Source: Deltaproteobacteria bacterium (GTDB taxonomy: Bacteria; Desulfobacterota; Dissulfuribacteria; Dissulfuribacterales; QOAL01). From it: a stretch of DNA of 64,000 nucleotides. The notes under the pieces were generated by a model. The model was not told where the DNA came from. It searched no databases and saw only the letters and a list, made by a program, of their open reading frames with translations. The translations under genes and the position numbers were made by a program. This document shows positions 21,026 to 29,223 of the stretch, one piece after another; the first letter of the stretch is position 1; the number at the start of each line of letters is the position of its first letter. The stretch spans positions 25,713 to 89,712 of the forward strand of contig WGDC01000071.1 in the NCBI GenBank assembly GCA_015493475.1, read 5' to 3'.

Positions 21026-21528
21026 CTCATCTCCTCCTTCATCATCTTCTGTTGAAGTCGAATAAAACCTTCGAGCAACGCTTCAGGCCTTGGCGGACAC
21101 CCTGGTACGTAGATATCCACTGGTAAAAACTCATCAACTCCCTGCACCGTATGATACGTTTTAAAAACACCGCCGCTGCAAGCACAACTGCCCATTGCGA
21201 TAACGTATCTCGGTTCAGGCATCTGGTCATAAACCCTTCTTACAACAGGCGCCATCTTTTGAGTAACGGTGCCTGCCACTATCATGGCATCTGCCTGTCT
21301 TGGACTCGCCCTGAAAATTATTCCAAAACGGTCAAGATCGTGGTGGCTGCTTCCAGCAGCCATCATTTCTATAGCACATCAGGCAAGGCCGAAGGTTACC
21401 GGCCAGATAGAACCCGTACGGCTCCAATTGACGATCTTGTCAAACTGCATCAAAAACGTATTCGCGCCGGGTATAACCTTGATGCCTTTAGCTACCGGCA
21501 CAAGATCCGGGGAGGTTATCTTTCCCAC
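21007..21528 (-). CDS. nuoB: NADH-quinone oxidoreductase subunit B, putative selenoprotein (in-frame TGA at residue 50)
   Basis: NuoB holds cluster N2 and passes electrons to quinone. The frame opens at GTG 21528, 7 bases after AAGGAGG, and ends at 21007 (173 residues counting the recoded codon). It reads ..[16 protein letters not shown][TGA][19 protein letters not shown].. and then MGSCACSGG and [11 protein letters not shown]. The TGA (21379-21381) occupies precisely the first cysteine of the invariant Cys-Cys pair that ligates N2; the remaining three cysteine ligands are intact. Frame, conservation and ribosome site continue normally on both sides, so this is not a frameshift. A GGA-loop hairpin starts 17 nt after the TGA (see the SECIS entry). 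Selenocysteine insertion is the favoured reading; a TGC-to-TGA mutation or sequencing error is the alternative. Internal ATGs at 21366/21363 could only give a fragment lacking both adjacent ligands. Confidence 0.85.
21345..21381 (-). promoter_or_regulatory. Candidate bacterial SECIS element in nuoB
   Basis: Immediately after the in-frame TGA (21379-21381) the minus strand forms GGCTGCT-GGA-AGCAGCC (arms 21361-21355 and 21351-21345). A further U-A pair lies outside it, then one mismatch and two more pairs. The apical loop is GGA; from TGA to loop is 24 nt. Published rules for bacterial SECIS elements ask for a short apical loop with a G in its first two positions, a stem of at least 4 bp and 16-37 nt between UGA and loop; all are met. 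Confidence 0.75.
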
Positions 21529-21893
21529 TCCAAGGCCTCCTTTCGCCAAGCATATGCATATCCAATGAGTAGTAAGAATATAAATAGAAACATCTCTATC
21601 ACGGCAAATATGCCAATTTTATCGTACACCAGCGCCCACGGGTACAGGAAAATGGCTTCCACATCAAATACTACAAAGAGGATGGCCACAAGATAGAACT
21701 TGATGGAAAACCGGAATCTTGGGGAAGCCGAGGGCGGGTTACCAGATTCGTAGGCCTCAAGTTTCTCTGCATAGGGCCTTTTGAGCCTAAAAAAACGTCC
21801 CACCCAGAGGGTCACCACTCCGAAAATCGTGGAAAACACCAACATTATCAGAACGGGCAGGTATTCTGTTGGAAGATAGGTTCCCGGTGTCAT
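21516..21893 (-). CDS. nuoA: NADH-quinone oxidoreductase subunit A
   Basis: 125 aa, three membrane helices. Signature: KRPYAEKLEAYESGNPP and RFSIKFYLVAILFVVFDVEAIFLYPWA, the latter shown by residues F-D-V-E-A. Overlaps nuoB by 13 bases. It follows the 4Fe-4S protein gene by 12 bases, which ties the nuo genes to the molybdopterin oxidoreductase upstream. Confidence 0.96.
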   Translation of the reverse strand: MTPGTYLPTEYLPVLIMLVFSTIFGVVTLWVGRFFRLKRPYAEKLEAYESGNPPSASPRFRFSIKFYLVAILFVVFDVEAIFLYPWALVYDKIGIFAVIEMFLFIFLLLIGYAYAWRKEALEWER

Positions 21894-21905
21894 AATTCAC
21901 CTTTC

Positions 21906-22409
21906 CTATGCAAGTTTCATGATCTGTTCGGCAAAATCCTTGCGTTTCTTATCCGAGGCTTCCTCCGGCGTAAGGAATTCCAGGGCACCGGTTGTACACT
22001 TGGTGACACAGGCTGGCTTGAGACCCCGGTCAATCCTGTCCTTGCAAAGGTCACACTTGCCTACCTTACCCGTATTGGAATCCCACTGTGGTACGCCCCA
22101 GGGACAGGCCTTGATGCAGGCCTTGCATCCCACACAAAGATCCGCCTCAACAAAAACTATGCCGTCCTTTTCCCTCTTCTGCATGGCCCCTGTGGGACAG
22201 GCGTCCACGCACCAAGGTTTCTCACAGTGGAAACATGCCATGTAGACATGATTTACCACCGGAACGTTTCGGACCATCCGGGGACCCACAGGTATCATCT
22301 TGCAGTAATGGGAACCCACGGGGACGTTATTCTTGTCTTTGCATGCTGCCTCGCAGGCCAAGCAGCCAATACAAAGGGTTATATCCTGTTCAACATGGTA
22401 TTTGCTCAT
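21906..22409 (-). CDS. 4Fe-4S dicluster-type electron transfer subunit (PsrB/PhsB/HybA-like)
   Basis: 167 aa with cysteines arranged for four 4Fe-4S clusters: CIGCLACEAACKD, CFHCEKPWCVDACP, CVGCKACIKACPW and CDLCKDRIDRGLKPACVTKC. This is the usual electron-transfer subunit of DMSO-reductase-superfamily enzymes. No signal peptide, consistent with a cytoplasmic complex. It sits 13 bases after the molybdopterin subunit and 12 bases before nuoA, with no nrfD/psrC-type membrane anchor gene. It probably carries electrons from the molybdenum enzyme onward, possibly to the Nuo complex (inference). Confidence 0.93.
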   Translation of the reverse strand: MSKYHVEQDITLCIGCLACEAACKDKNNVPVGSHYCKMIPVGPRMVRNVPVVNHVYMACFHCEKPWCVDACPTGAMQKREKDGIVFVEADLCVGCKACIKACPWGVPQWDSNTGKVGKCDLCKDRIDRGLKPACVTKCTTGALEFLTPEEASDKKRKDFAEQIMKLA

Positions 22410-22422
22410 TTACATACCCTCC

Positions 22423-24507
22423 TTATGCAGGCGTGACCTTTACAAAGGACTCACAAAGGGAGACACTTCCCCCCGCCTTGTCCCAAACCTTCAACAACCC
22501 TTTCATGAAAACCTGGTCGGCTAGCCCCTTCTTATACGCCCTAGTCTGGAAGGGAATCGAACGACCATAACCGTGCAGCATAAAGACTGCGTCCGGATGT
22601 ATAAAGTCCGTGACCTTGGCCTTTATCTTACCAGTAACGCCCTTGTTACTGACGACTACCTCCTGCCCGTCCTTGATGCCGAGTTCCTTGGCCATCTCGG
22701 TATTGATCCAGAGGCAGTTGGTTCCCATGAGCTCCGAGATTATTGGATTGTTGGTAGTCTGTCCATGGGTCTGATAGCCAGTACGACCGAAAATGAGCCT
22801 GAATTCACCCTTTTCAGGTTTCCTCGGACTCTTGAAAGGAATAAAGGATGGAATATCCTCCTCCTCGAGCCTCTTTGAGAAGAGCTCAATCTTTCCTGAT
22901 GGAGTCGGAAACTTGAGCTTGTCCCTATCGTACCAAATAGGTTCCTTGGTCAACTGGACAAAGCCCTTTTCATCAAAGTCTCCGAGCTTGATGTCTGTGT
23001 CTTGTAGCTGGTATCTCCATATCTCTTCAATGGTTTTGTATGGCAGGTAGTTTCCTTTCCCAAGCCTGCTCGCAAGTTCGGTCCAGATCTCCCATCCCGC
23101 CTTGGTATCGTAAACGGGCTCTACAGCCTTCTTCCTCATGCTAAAGCCCGGTTTCAGGCCCTTGTCTGTACGCATCATGGTGTCGCGCTCAAGATAGGTA
23201 CTTTCGGGCAGGACCACATCGGCGAACCCAAAGGTCTCGCTGTAATTCACGTCAACTACGACAATAAGATCAAGCTTGCTTAGTATGCGTTTCTGCTCTT
23301 CCGGGTCCGGAAGGGCAATAAGCGGATCATGCCTTACGACGAAATAGGCCTTTATCGGATACGGATCTTCCTTGTCAATGGCTTCATACATGAGATGAAG
23401 AAGCCCCGGTCCGCCGTCAAACCTCTTGTATTTCCATCCACAGCCGTCCGCCCTCTTTTCCTCAACCTTTGGTATGTCAGCGCCTAGGCTCTTCAGCCCC
23501 TTTGAACCTGCATCTTTCGGAGCCTTGGGATAGAACTGACCACCCTGCACCTCTATGTTGCCCATAAGCACGTTCATAATGTGTATCATGCGACTCACAT
23601 AGAAGGAATCTTTATAGCGAGAAAGATGCCAGCCCGGATGGAAAATCACCTTTGGCTTGTCCTTTCCAATCTCTCTACAAAAAGCAACGATTTCGTCTGC
23701 CGCTATGCCTGTTTCTTTTTCAGCCCATTCCGGGGTGTAGGGCTTAAGGAAACTCTTAAACTTGGTAAGGCCGCTAACATATTTCTTGACAAAATCCTTG
23801 TCATGAAGCCCTTCCTTGAGAACCACGTTCGCCATTGCGAGCAGAAGGGCATAATCCGTTCCAGGCCTTATCTGCCAATATCTTGCCGCCTTTGAGGCAG
23901 TCAGTGCCGCCCTCGGATCAATGTAGGTGACCTTGGCCCCGTTTTTCACTCCCTTCATGAAGGATTTGACTTCCTTCACCTTGAAGGATTCGGCCATATT
24001 CCTCCCAAAGAGCACGACATGCTTTGCATTCTTGAAGTCGTAAGCCAGACCCTTTCTTCCAAGACCGTAAACAGACTTGGAGGCATGATGAGTGTTTCTG
24101 CCGCAAGTGCAGTCGTGATTGCAGTAATTCGGGGAGCCGATAGCCTTCATAAAAGCCTTGCGCAAATCCGCAAAGGGCCCTCCCCTGTCACTGAGCATAA
24201 TAGCCCGGCCTCCGTCCTTTTGAATGATGTCCTTCAATTTCGTGGTGATGTAATTGAAGGCCTCATCCCACGAAACCCTCTTCCACTTTCCTGATCCGCG
24301 CTCTCCATCCCTGATCATAGGATACTGTAGCCTTTCCTCATCATAGAGGAGTGCCCTACCTGAAATGCCTTTAGCACAAAGGCTCGTACCCATCCCTGGA
24401 TCATTGGGATTACCCTCTATCCAGGAGACTTTGCCGTCTTCTACTTCCACGCGAATCGGGCAACGGACTGCACACATTCCACAGATGCTGTAAACAGAAC
24501 TTGCCAT
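22423..24507 (-). CDS. Molybdopterin oxidoreductase catalytic subunit (PsrA/PhsA/formate-dehydrogenase superfamily), cytoplasmic
   Basis: 694 aa. An N-terminal 4Fe-4S motif uses C9, C12, C16 and C44 (SICGMCAVRCP .. LCAKG). The molybdopterin domain follows, with a candidate Mo-ligand cysteine in NHDCTCGRNTHH (C133 or C135) and the C-terminal dinucleotide-binding domain from about residue 575 (TGYQTHGQTTNNP). Close to polysulfide, thiosulfate or related reductases by pattern, but there is no twin-arginine signal, unlike most PsrA/PhsA proteins, so it should act in the cytoplasm. The substrate cannot be fixed from sequence. It is the first gene of the operon that runs through nuoA-nuoN. NuoG is itself a member of this superfamily and is missing here. 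Confidence 0.9.
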   Translation of the reverse strand: MASSVYSICGMCAVRCPIRVEVEDGKVSWIEGNPNDPGMGTSLCAKGISGRALLYDEERLQYPMIRDGERGSGKWKRVSWDEAFNYITTKLKDIIQKDGGRAIMLSDRGGPFADLRKAFMKAIGSPNYCNHDCTCGRNTHHASKSVYGLGRKGLAYDFKNAKHVVLFGRNMAESFKVKEVKSFMKGVKNGAKVTYIDPRAALTASKAARYWQIRPGTDYALLLAMANVVLKEGLHDKDFVKKYVSGLTKFKSFLKPYTPEWAEKETGIAADEIVAFCREIGKDKPKVIFHPGWHLSRYKDSFYVSRMIHIMNVLMGNIEVQGGQFYPKAPKDAGSKGLKSLGADIPKVEEKRADGCGWKYKRFDGGPGLLHLMYEAIDKEDPYPIKAYFVVRHDPLIALPDPEEQKRILSKLDLIVVVDVNYSETFGFADVVLPESTYLERDTMMRTDKGLKPGFSMRKKAVEPVYDTKAGWEIWTELASRLGKGNYLPYKTIEEIWRYQLQDTDIKLGDFDEKGFVQLTKEPIWYDRDKLKFPTPSGKIELFSKRLEEEDIPSFIPFKSPRKPEKGEFRLIFGRTGYQTHGQTTNNPIISELMGTNCLWINTEMAKELGIKDGQEVVVSNKGVTGKIKAKVTDFIHPDAVFMLHGYGRSIPFQTRAYKKGLADQVFMKGLLKVWDKAGGSVSLCESFVKVTPA

Positions 24508-24607
24508 ACTGCAATCTCCTTTTTGCTTTTTTGATCTTTCGGATCAAACTCCCTGGTCTTGGCTCTGGCCATGCCTTAAGAAAAAACCGTCAAGGCAATC
24601 GCTGCTT

Positions 24608-24636
24608 ATCGTTAGCGAATTTTCATCATTTGTCAA
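24608..24636 (-). promoter_or_regulatory. Candidate sigma70 promoter of the molybdopterin oxidoreductase-nuo operon
   Basis: On the minus strand a perfect -35 TTGACA (24636-24631) is followed after 17 bases by AACGAT (24613-24608), a 3/6 match to the -10. It lies about 100 bases upstream of the first start codon at 24507, in AT-rich DNA. The -10 is weak, so this is a candidate only. Confidence 0.4.
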
Positions 24637-25101
24637 TAAAAAATATAGAAAAATGGCGAAAATTAAAGCTTTCACAATATTTTTGTGATTCTTGTTACAA
24701 TCTCTGAAAAACAGATAGGGTGATAATATATTTCGCACAACATTTAATTACCAATAAAAAATGGTAAATTAAACCACTTTAATTTAAAAATCGAAGATAA
24801 ATTCATTTATTTTATATAATTGAAACATTAAGGCAGGATAAACACAAAAAATATATATAGACTGAACATTTGATGCCCCTATTGTAACCTCTATCACCCC
24901 ACACACTCTATAATAACAAAAGAAGCGAAATATTCGAATTATCACTATTATCCTTGAGAATTTAGAAGAATCCGGGAATTTCCGAGCCTCTCTGCTTCCC
25001 GTAGTATCGAACCACAACTTCCCCTGCTTCTCAAGGGGGAAGATTTCGTTGTGGCTGATCATTCCGTGGGGCCTGATTGATTAATCCTGCATCAAGCCAA
25101 T
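24637..25101. other. AT-rich intergenic region with several inverted repeats
   Basis: No credible gene. Noted structures are TCACAA-N5-TTGTGA at 24672-24688, an AT-rich palindrome TTTAATTACCA/TGGTAAATTAAA at 24743-24773, and two GC-richer hairpins at 24973-25001 (CGGGAA/TTCCCG) and 25012-25054. In the last, CTTCCCC pairs with GGGGAAG inside an outer CCACAA/TTGTGG stem with a 6-nt bulge. The last pair lies just downstream of the jetD-like ORF and could be a terminator or a structured RNA; no run of T follows. Confidence 0.5.
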
Positions 25102-25659
25102 TTATTTTACTTCCCCGAGAAGAAGAATCTCCTGCTCAAGGCCATATCCGTACTCTTCACAAAGCCTTATGATCTTAACAATCTCGCATACTCCGCAATT
25201 TCTAAGCGCTGGAATAAGGCGGGCTTGGTCTGTAAGGAGGGCCCTTTTGCCGTAGTGGGAAAGAATTTTTTCAAAATGTGGAGGCACGAACAGGCTCACC
25301 CTGTCTCCCAACACGTTTTTAAACCGCAGGTATTCAGAAAGACCCACTGGATCGTAGTCCGGAAGATGAACAAATGAACAGCCTTCAAGAAGAGATGATG
25401 AAATCCAGTCAAGCACCAGTCCTGACATGCGGTCGCCCCCGAAAACGGCCATATACACTCCACCGAGCACCCTTTCACAGTTGAAGAAAAATTCCATGTT
25501 TTCAACTATTGATACCCTGCCCCTGAAAGACCAGCGGGGCTGGAATGTTAATAGCACAGAAACAAGGCCCGCCTTACGAGTAAAACGGGCGATTTCAAGG
25601 ATTTCTTCCGGACTATCCATGGAAACAAGACTTGCGTTGCCAAAACCTCGAATCATCAC
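25102..25659 (-). pseudogene. JetD-like C-terminal (DUF2220/TOPRIM-type) nuclease domain, probably truncated
   Basis: 185 aa, uninterrupted, from a GTG-ATG start behind AGGAGG. The pattern VSIVENMEFFFNCE, MAVFGGDRMSG, HLPDYDPVGLSEYLRFK and a terminal GLEQEILLL fits the TOPRIM-like catalytic half of Wadjet JetD/MksG proteins: acidic EN, then D-x-D-P-x-G. The N-terminal half normally present in JetD (DUF3322-like, about 180 aa) is absent. It is the last gene of the A-B-C-D order. The short ORF may be expressed, but with its partners broken it is unlikely to act in defence. I label it a remnant. Confidence 0.6.
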
Positions 25660-25674
25660 TGGAATCGCCTCCTG

Positions 25675-27264
25675 TTACCCTACATAGGACGCCCGTTTCT
25701 CAAACTCCCTGAATCGCTGAATACGGGCTATAACGGCATGCAGGGTTTCCGTCCTCTCTACCTTTTCCCTCTTGACCTCTTCCATTCTCAAGGCCGTATC
25801 GAGTAGACCCCTGTCCCTTTCAAGCCTTTTCAAGGCATCGTCGAGCCGCGCCCTTATCTGCACAGGATCAGTGAGCCGTTCAATAGCCTGCCCTGACAGC
25901 GAAGACAGGGAGAGGCTAAAGCCCCTCGATGAAAAGGTATCGCCATCCCTGCCTTTTGCCGCGTCCTTGACAAGGGCATCAAAGGCGTCATGGTCATGAA
26001 TGACAAACTCTTACTGCTGTCCCACCTGAAGGGATAGAATTTCCGGATTAAACAGCTTGAAAAGGCAGGCAAGTTCCTCTTTATCATGCTTTTTTTCAGA
26101 TAAGAAACGAGTATTCCTTCCACGTTGGACAGGCTCCTATTGAGCATTTTAGCCTCGCTCTCATACCCCTTTACCCGTTGCTCCAGCACGGGTGCGGATA
26201 GTCCTGATGCCCCGGAAAGCAATGCCCCGAATCTTTCGATCTCCCTTTGAAGACCCGCTGCCTCGGCCTCGGTCAGGGACAGGCTGAACCCCTAAATTCT
26301 TCCTGGTCCTTTTCATGGGACAGATACGATCCTGAAGCACCGCCTTTTTCCCCCTATCTCTGAAATCTTCTTCCTAAGGCCCCTCAACGTATCCCTGACA
26401 TGCTCCTGCCCCCTTTTCAGTCCGTCCATCTCCTTTAACGCGCCTGGCCTGGAGCTGTTCAAAGGCCTCTCTCCTCTTTTTAAACCTCTCTTCGAGGGCC
26501 TCCCACAGCACAGGCAATCTGCCGAGGAGGATGGAGCGTTTCCAATTCTTTTTCAGGAGCTCTCTTATGTGGGCCTCAAGAGACTTAAGCTCCTGAAGGT
26601 CCAGGGTCTCCTGCCTCACCCTCCGATAGTGGTCGCTGTACTGTTTCTCGAGATCTATTGCGGGACAGTGAAAATCCCCTTTGAATATGTCCAGGATCAT
26701 GGACTTTAGCTCTTCCTGGCGCAGGTAAGAAAGCCTCAAATGGTTTCTGCTTTTAAGGGGAACCAGACCAAAATGCCCGCCCTTTAATTCCCCAAGACCA
26801 GTTAACGCCCCTCTCAGGTGCCTTGGGGCCAAAAGCGCATAGTTCCTTGCTGCAAGCCTGGCCTTTATTATCCTGACATCTATAATTCTCCCCTCTTTCG
26901 AGATAACATCCTCGCGTTTGAACCTGCCGTCAAAAGAAACCGCTCGAAATCGTAACCCTTCAAAGGCCATAGACCCCTAACCCCAAGAACCTTAAAACCA
27001 GTTGGAGTTCTGCACTCAAAAAGTATGTAACTATTAGGGTCAGGAAAATAGTACCGCCTGCTCTCCTCCATTCCCCTGGCGAAGCTCATATGCCTCTGTT
27101 CATCTATGTAAAGGAATTGAAGAGCGGCAATAAGGGATGTCTTTCCCACATTGTTAGGTCCCACGAGATGCACAGGCGCATCGAGTTCCACCCCTGGCAT
27201 AATCATACTTGCCGGCCCTTAACATTATGAGCCGTACCGGACCGTTCAGGATCATGGTATTCAT
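25675..27264 (-). pseudogene. Degraded JetC/MksB SMC-like ATPase (Wadjet), frameshifted and truncated
   Basis: From ATG 27264 the frame-corrected product starts MNTMILNGPVRLIMLRAGKYDY and has a Walker A loop GPNNVGKTSLIAALQFLY, as in MksB/JetC condensin ATPases. Long charged helical segments follow (KEGRIIDVRIIKARLAARNY.., EDVISK..). Reading frame changes are needed near 27195, 26960, 26420 and 26100, and an in-frame TAA lies near 26015. The frame then reads EFVIHDHDAFDALVKDA.. and ends at 25675. Total is about 530 codons, against roughly 900-1200 in intact homologues. The C-terminal ATPase half with signature and Walker B motifs is missing. Confidence 0.75.
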
Positions 27265-27268
27265 GAAC

Positions 27269-27842
27269 TCAGCCCCCTTCCTCTCTCGTACCATGCTCTT
27301 GCAACACAAGGTGGCAGAGATCCACGAACCTGTACACCGGGGCCTTGAACTTGAAGGAATAGCCTCCTGTCCTGACAAGGAAACCGTAACGCTCCATGGT
27401 TTTCAGCACATCGAGTATACCTTCACGGCCTTCAATACCAGTCTCCTTCATGTACCCTGCGTAGCGGCCAGCCGAAAGATGCGGAAGTTCATCAATAGAG
27501 AAACTGGAGGTCATGAGCACTGCTTCCACCGGTTCACCCTGGTCTGCAAGCCATTCTTTAAGGACGAACATGAATACCGCCATCCGTTCCGCTCTGTCGC
27601 TAAGGCTGCCGGTTCCTAAAAAATAGTAGAAATCTTTTGGATGGGACTTGAGCGTGAAACCAAGCCCTTCGAAGAGTAAGTATCCTGAAGGAATCGAAGT
27701 TGTTTCTTAACGACAGGTAAAGTCCCCCGTCTGACGGGGATATGTGATAGCCATGCCTTAGCTCGTGAAAGACCTGGCGTAACATGGGAAGATCAAAGGG
27801 GTTCCGCCTGTCCTGGTTAATTGCGCCTGACGAGTCAACCAC
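27269..27842 (-). pseudogene. Degraded JetB/MksE-like protein (Wadjet), one frameshift
   Basis: The first part (MVDSSGAINQDRRNPFDLPMLRQVFHELRHGYHI..) runs from a GTG at 27842 that overlaps the jetA remnant. Near 27675 the frame must shift. It then reads YLLFEGLGFTLKSHPKDFYYF.. into SDRAERMAVFMFVLKEWLADQG and ends at 27269 with a winged-helix-like C-terminus (LDVLKTMERYGFLVRTG). Size (about 190 aa) and position between JetA- and JetC-like genes fit MksE/JetB. With one lesion it is the least damaged of the three structural genes. Confidence 0.7.
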
Positions 27843-29087
27843 GCCGGATCTCCGCCTTCACTACCCTTTTGGGACAACACCTGATGACAAAATCCCCCAC
27901 CCTGTACCGCGTTTCTCCATATAGGGTCTCCACCATCACATCCGTGAAACATAGCACCCGCCCGTGGCCTTTAATATCTCATGGAGGGGGTATCCGCTGA
28001 AACTTTCAAGGAGCCACGCCAGGAGGTCTTCAAGGGGCAATGAAGAAATTATCCTGTCCCTGAGCCGCTCAACGGTTATTATTGTAATGGGTCTGCCAAG
28101 ACCTGCTCCCGTGGTAGATATCCTCGGAGCCGGTCCCGGCCTGTAGCCCTTAAGACCATGCAGGTATGCAAGAAGGGCCCTGTCCGACAGCAAACCCTCG
28201 GTCCGCCAAACGGGAAGAGCCATCCTTTCCCTCAGGCGCAGGCGCAGGCGCCTTGGCCCCTTCCGGTCCATGATCTGCAACGCTATGCTTGCCCCCTTGG
28301 AAAGGGCGCTCTCCTTCCTCAGAGCCTCGTAAAGGGGACTGATCTCCGCAAGGCTCTCCCTCTAATCAGACAGCATGTCCCTGCGCAGCCTCAAAAGCCT
28401 GTAAGAGACAGCAGTAAATTCCCGTGACATTGCCCTGTCATGAAGAAAGGCCCTTGTTCCCTGCACCACCATTGCATGAAGCCTGTCAAGGCTTGCATCA
28501 ATGGCCTTTTTCACGTCAATCAGGTCTCTGAGAGGCTCAAGGTACCTCTTCCAAAGTCTATTTATTACCTCAAAACGCTGCCTTACAGCGTACTTTTCAC
28601 GGTTGGCCTTTATACGCATGACCTGGCCTATGATACCGTCCCGGGTACTGCGGGAATCCTGCCTCACCCTTTCTATCACGTCTGAAAGCTCAACAAGCAC
28701 CCGGACGGTCATATTGTGCCGGTTCTCGTCAATGGTATCCTGCAACTCAAGGGACAACCGCTCTATGTCGCAAAGGTAGGCGCGGATGATTTCAACGCTT
28801 GCAAGGCGGTGCTGGCGAAGCAGAAAGGAGAGCAGGGAAGCGACTGGACGGGTCATCTCGAACAGGCTTTCCTGGCCTGGAACCGCCTCTACTATACCAA
28901 GCCTCTGTAGCTGTTCCACGGTCCTTGAGGATGAAACCGGAGACAAGGCCCTTTCGTGACGTTGAATCATATCACGGAGCTCGGCCTCGTTCACCCCTGC
29001 CGATCTGTAGAACAAGTCAACAAGTAAGTTGGTGTGATCAGATACAAACCTGAAGAATGTAAGTGGGCTTTATCTCTGTATTAACAC
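27835..29087 (-). pseudogene. Degraded JetA/MksF-like protein (Wadjet), two in-frame stops and a frameshift
   Basis: The likely original start is GTG 29087 (MLIQR-stop-SPLTFFRFVSDHTNLLVDLFYRS..), with TAA at codon 6 (29070-29072). The helical body (EVINRLWKRYLEPLRDLIDVKK..) is open to a TAG at 28362-28364. The same frame continues beyond it (RESLAEISPLYEALRKESALSKGAS..), so this is a nonsense change. A frameshift near 27955 joins ..HEILKATGG to LCFTDVMVETLYGETRYRV.., ending at 27835. Kleisin-like MksF/JetA proteins have this size and helical content. Three lesions make it a clear pseudogene unless the assembly is wrong. Confidence 0.75.
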
Positions 29088-29223
29088 GATTAAAGGCTAA
29101 CTGATACAAGGGAGGCTTTCAAGGCACATAGGGGTCCATGGCCCCAAAAAACTGTATAACTGGAAGGTACATGTTAACATAAACATTACACTGAAATAAC
29201 CACCGGCTCCGGGAGAACAACAC

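Noticed and set aside
21007..21366. nuoB as a truncated gene starting at the internal ATG 21366
   Set aside because: The reading frame, conservation and ribosome site continue upstream to GTG 21528, and this start would remove both adjacent N2 ligands.
24672..24688. TCACAA-N5-TTGTGA as a CRP/FNR binding site
   Set aside because: The half-sites are in the opposite order from the CRP consensus (TGTGA-N6-TCACA); it is more likely a small hairpin.
24990..25060. tRNA-like T-arm (GGTTCGATAC) on the minus strand
   Set aside because: No matching acceptor stem, D-arm or anticodon arm could be assembled.
24784..25062. 92-aa leftward ORF downstream of the jetD-like gene
   Set aside because: Lies in AT-rich intergenic DNA, has no ribosome site, and is an isoleucine/phenylalanine-rich low-complexity translation.
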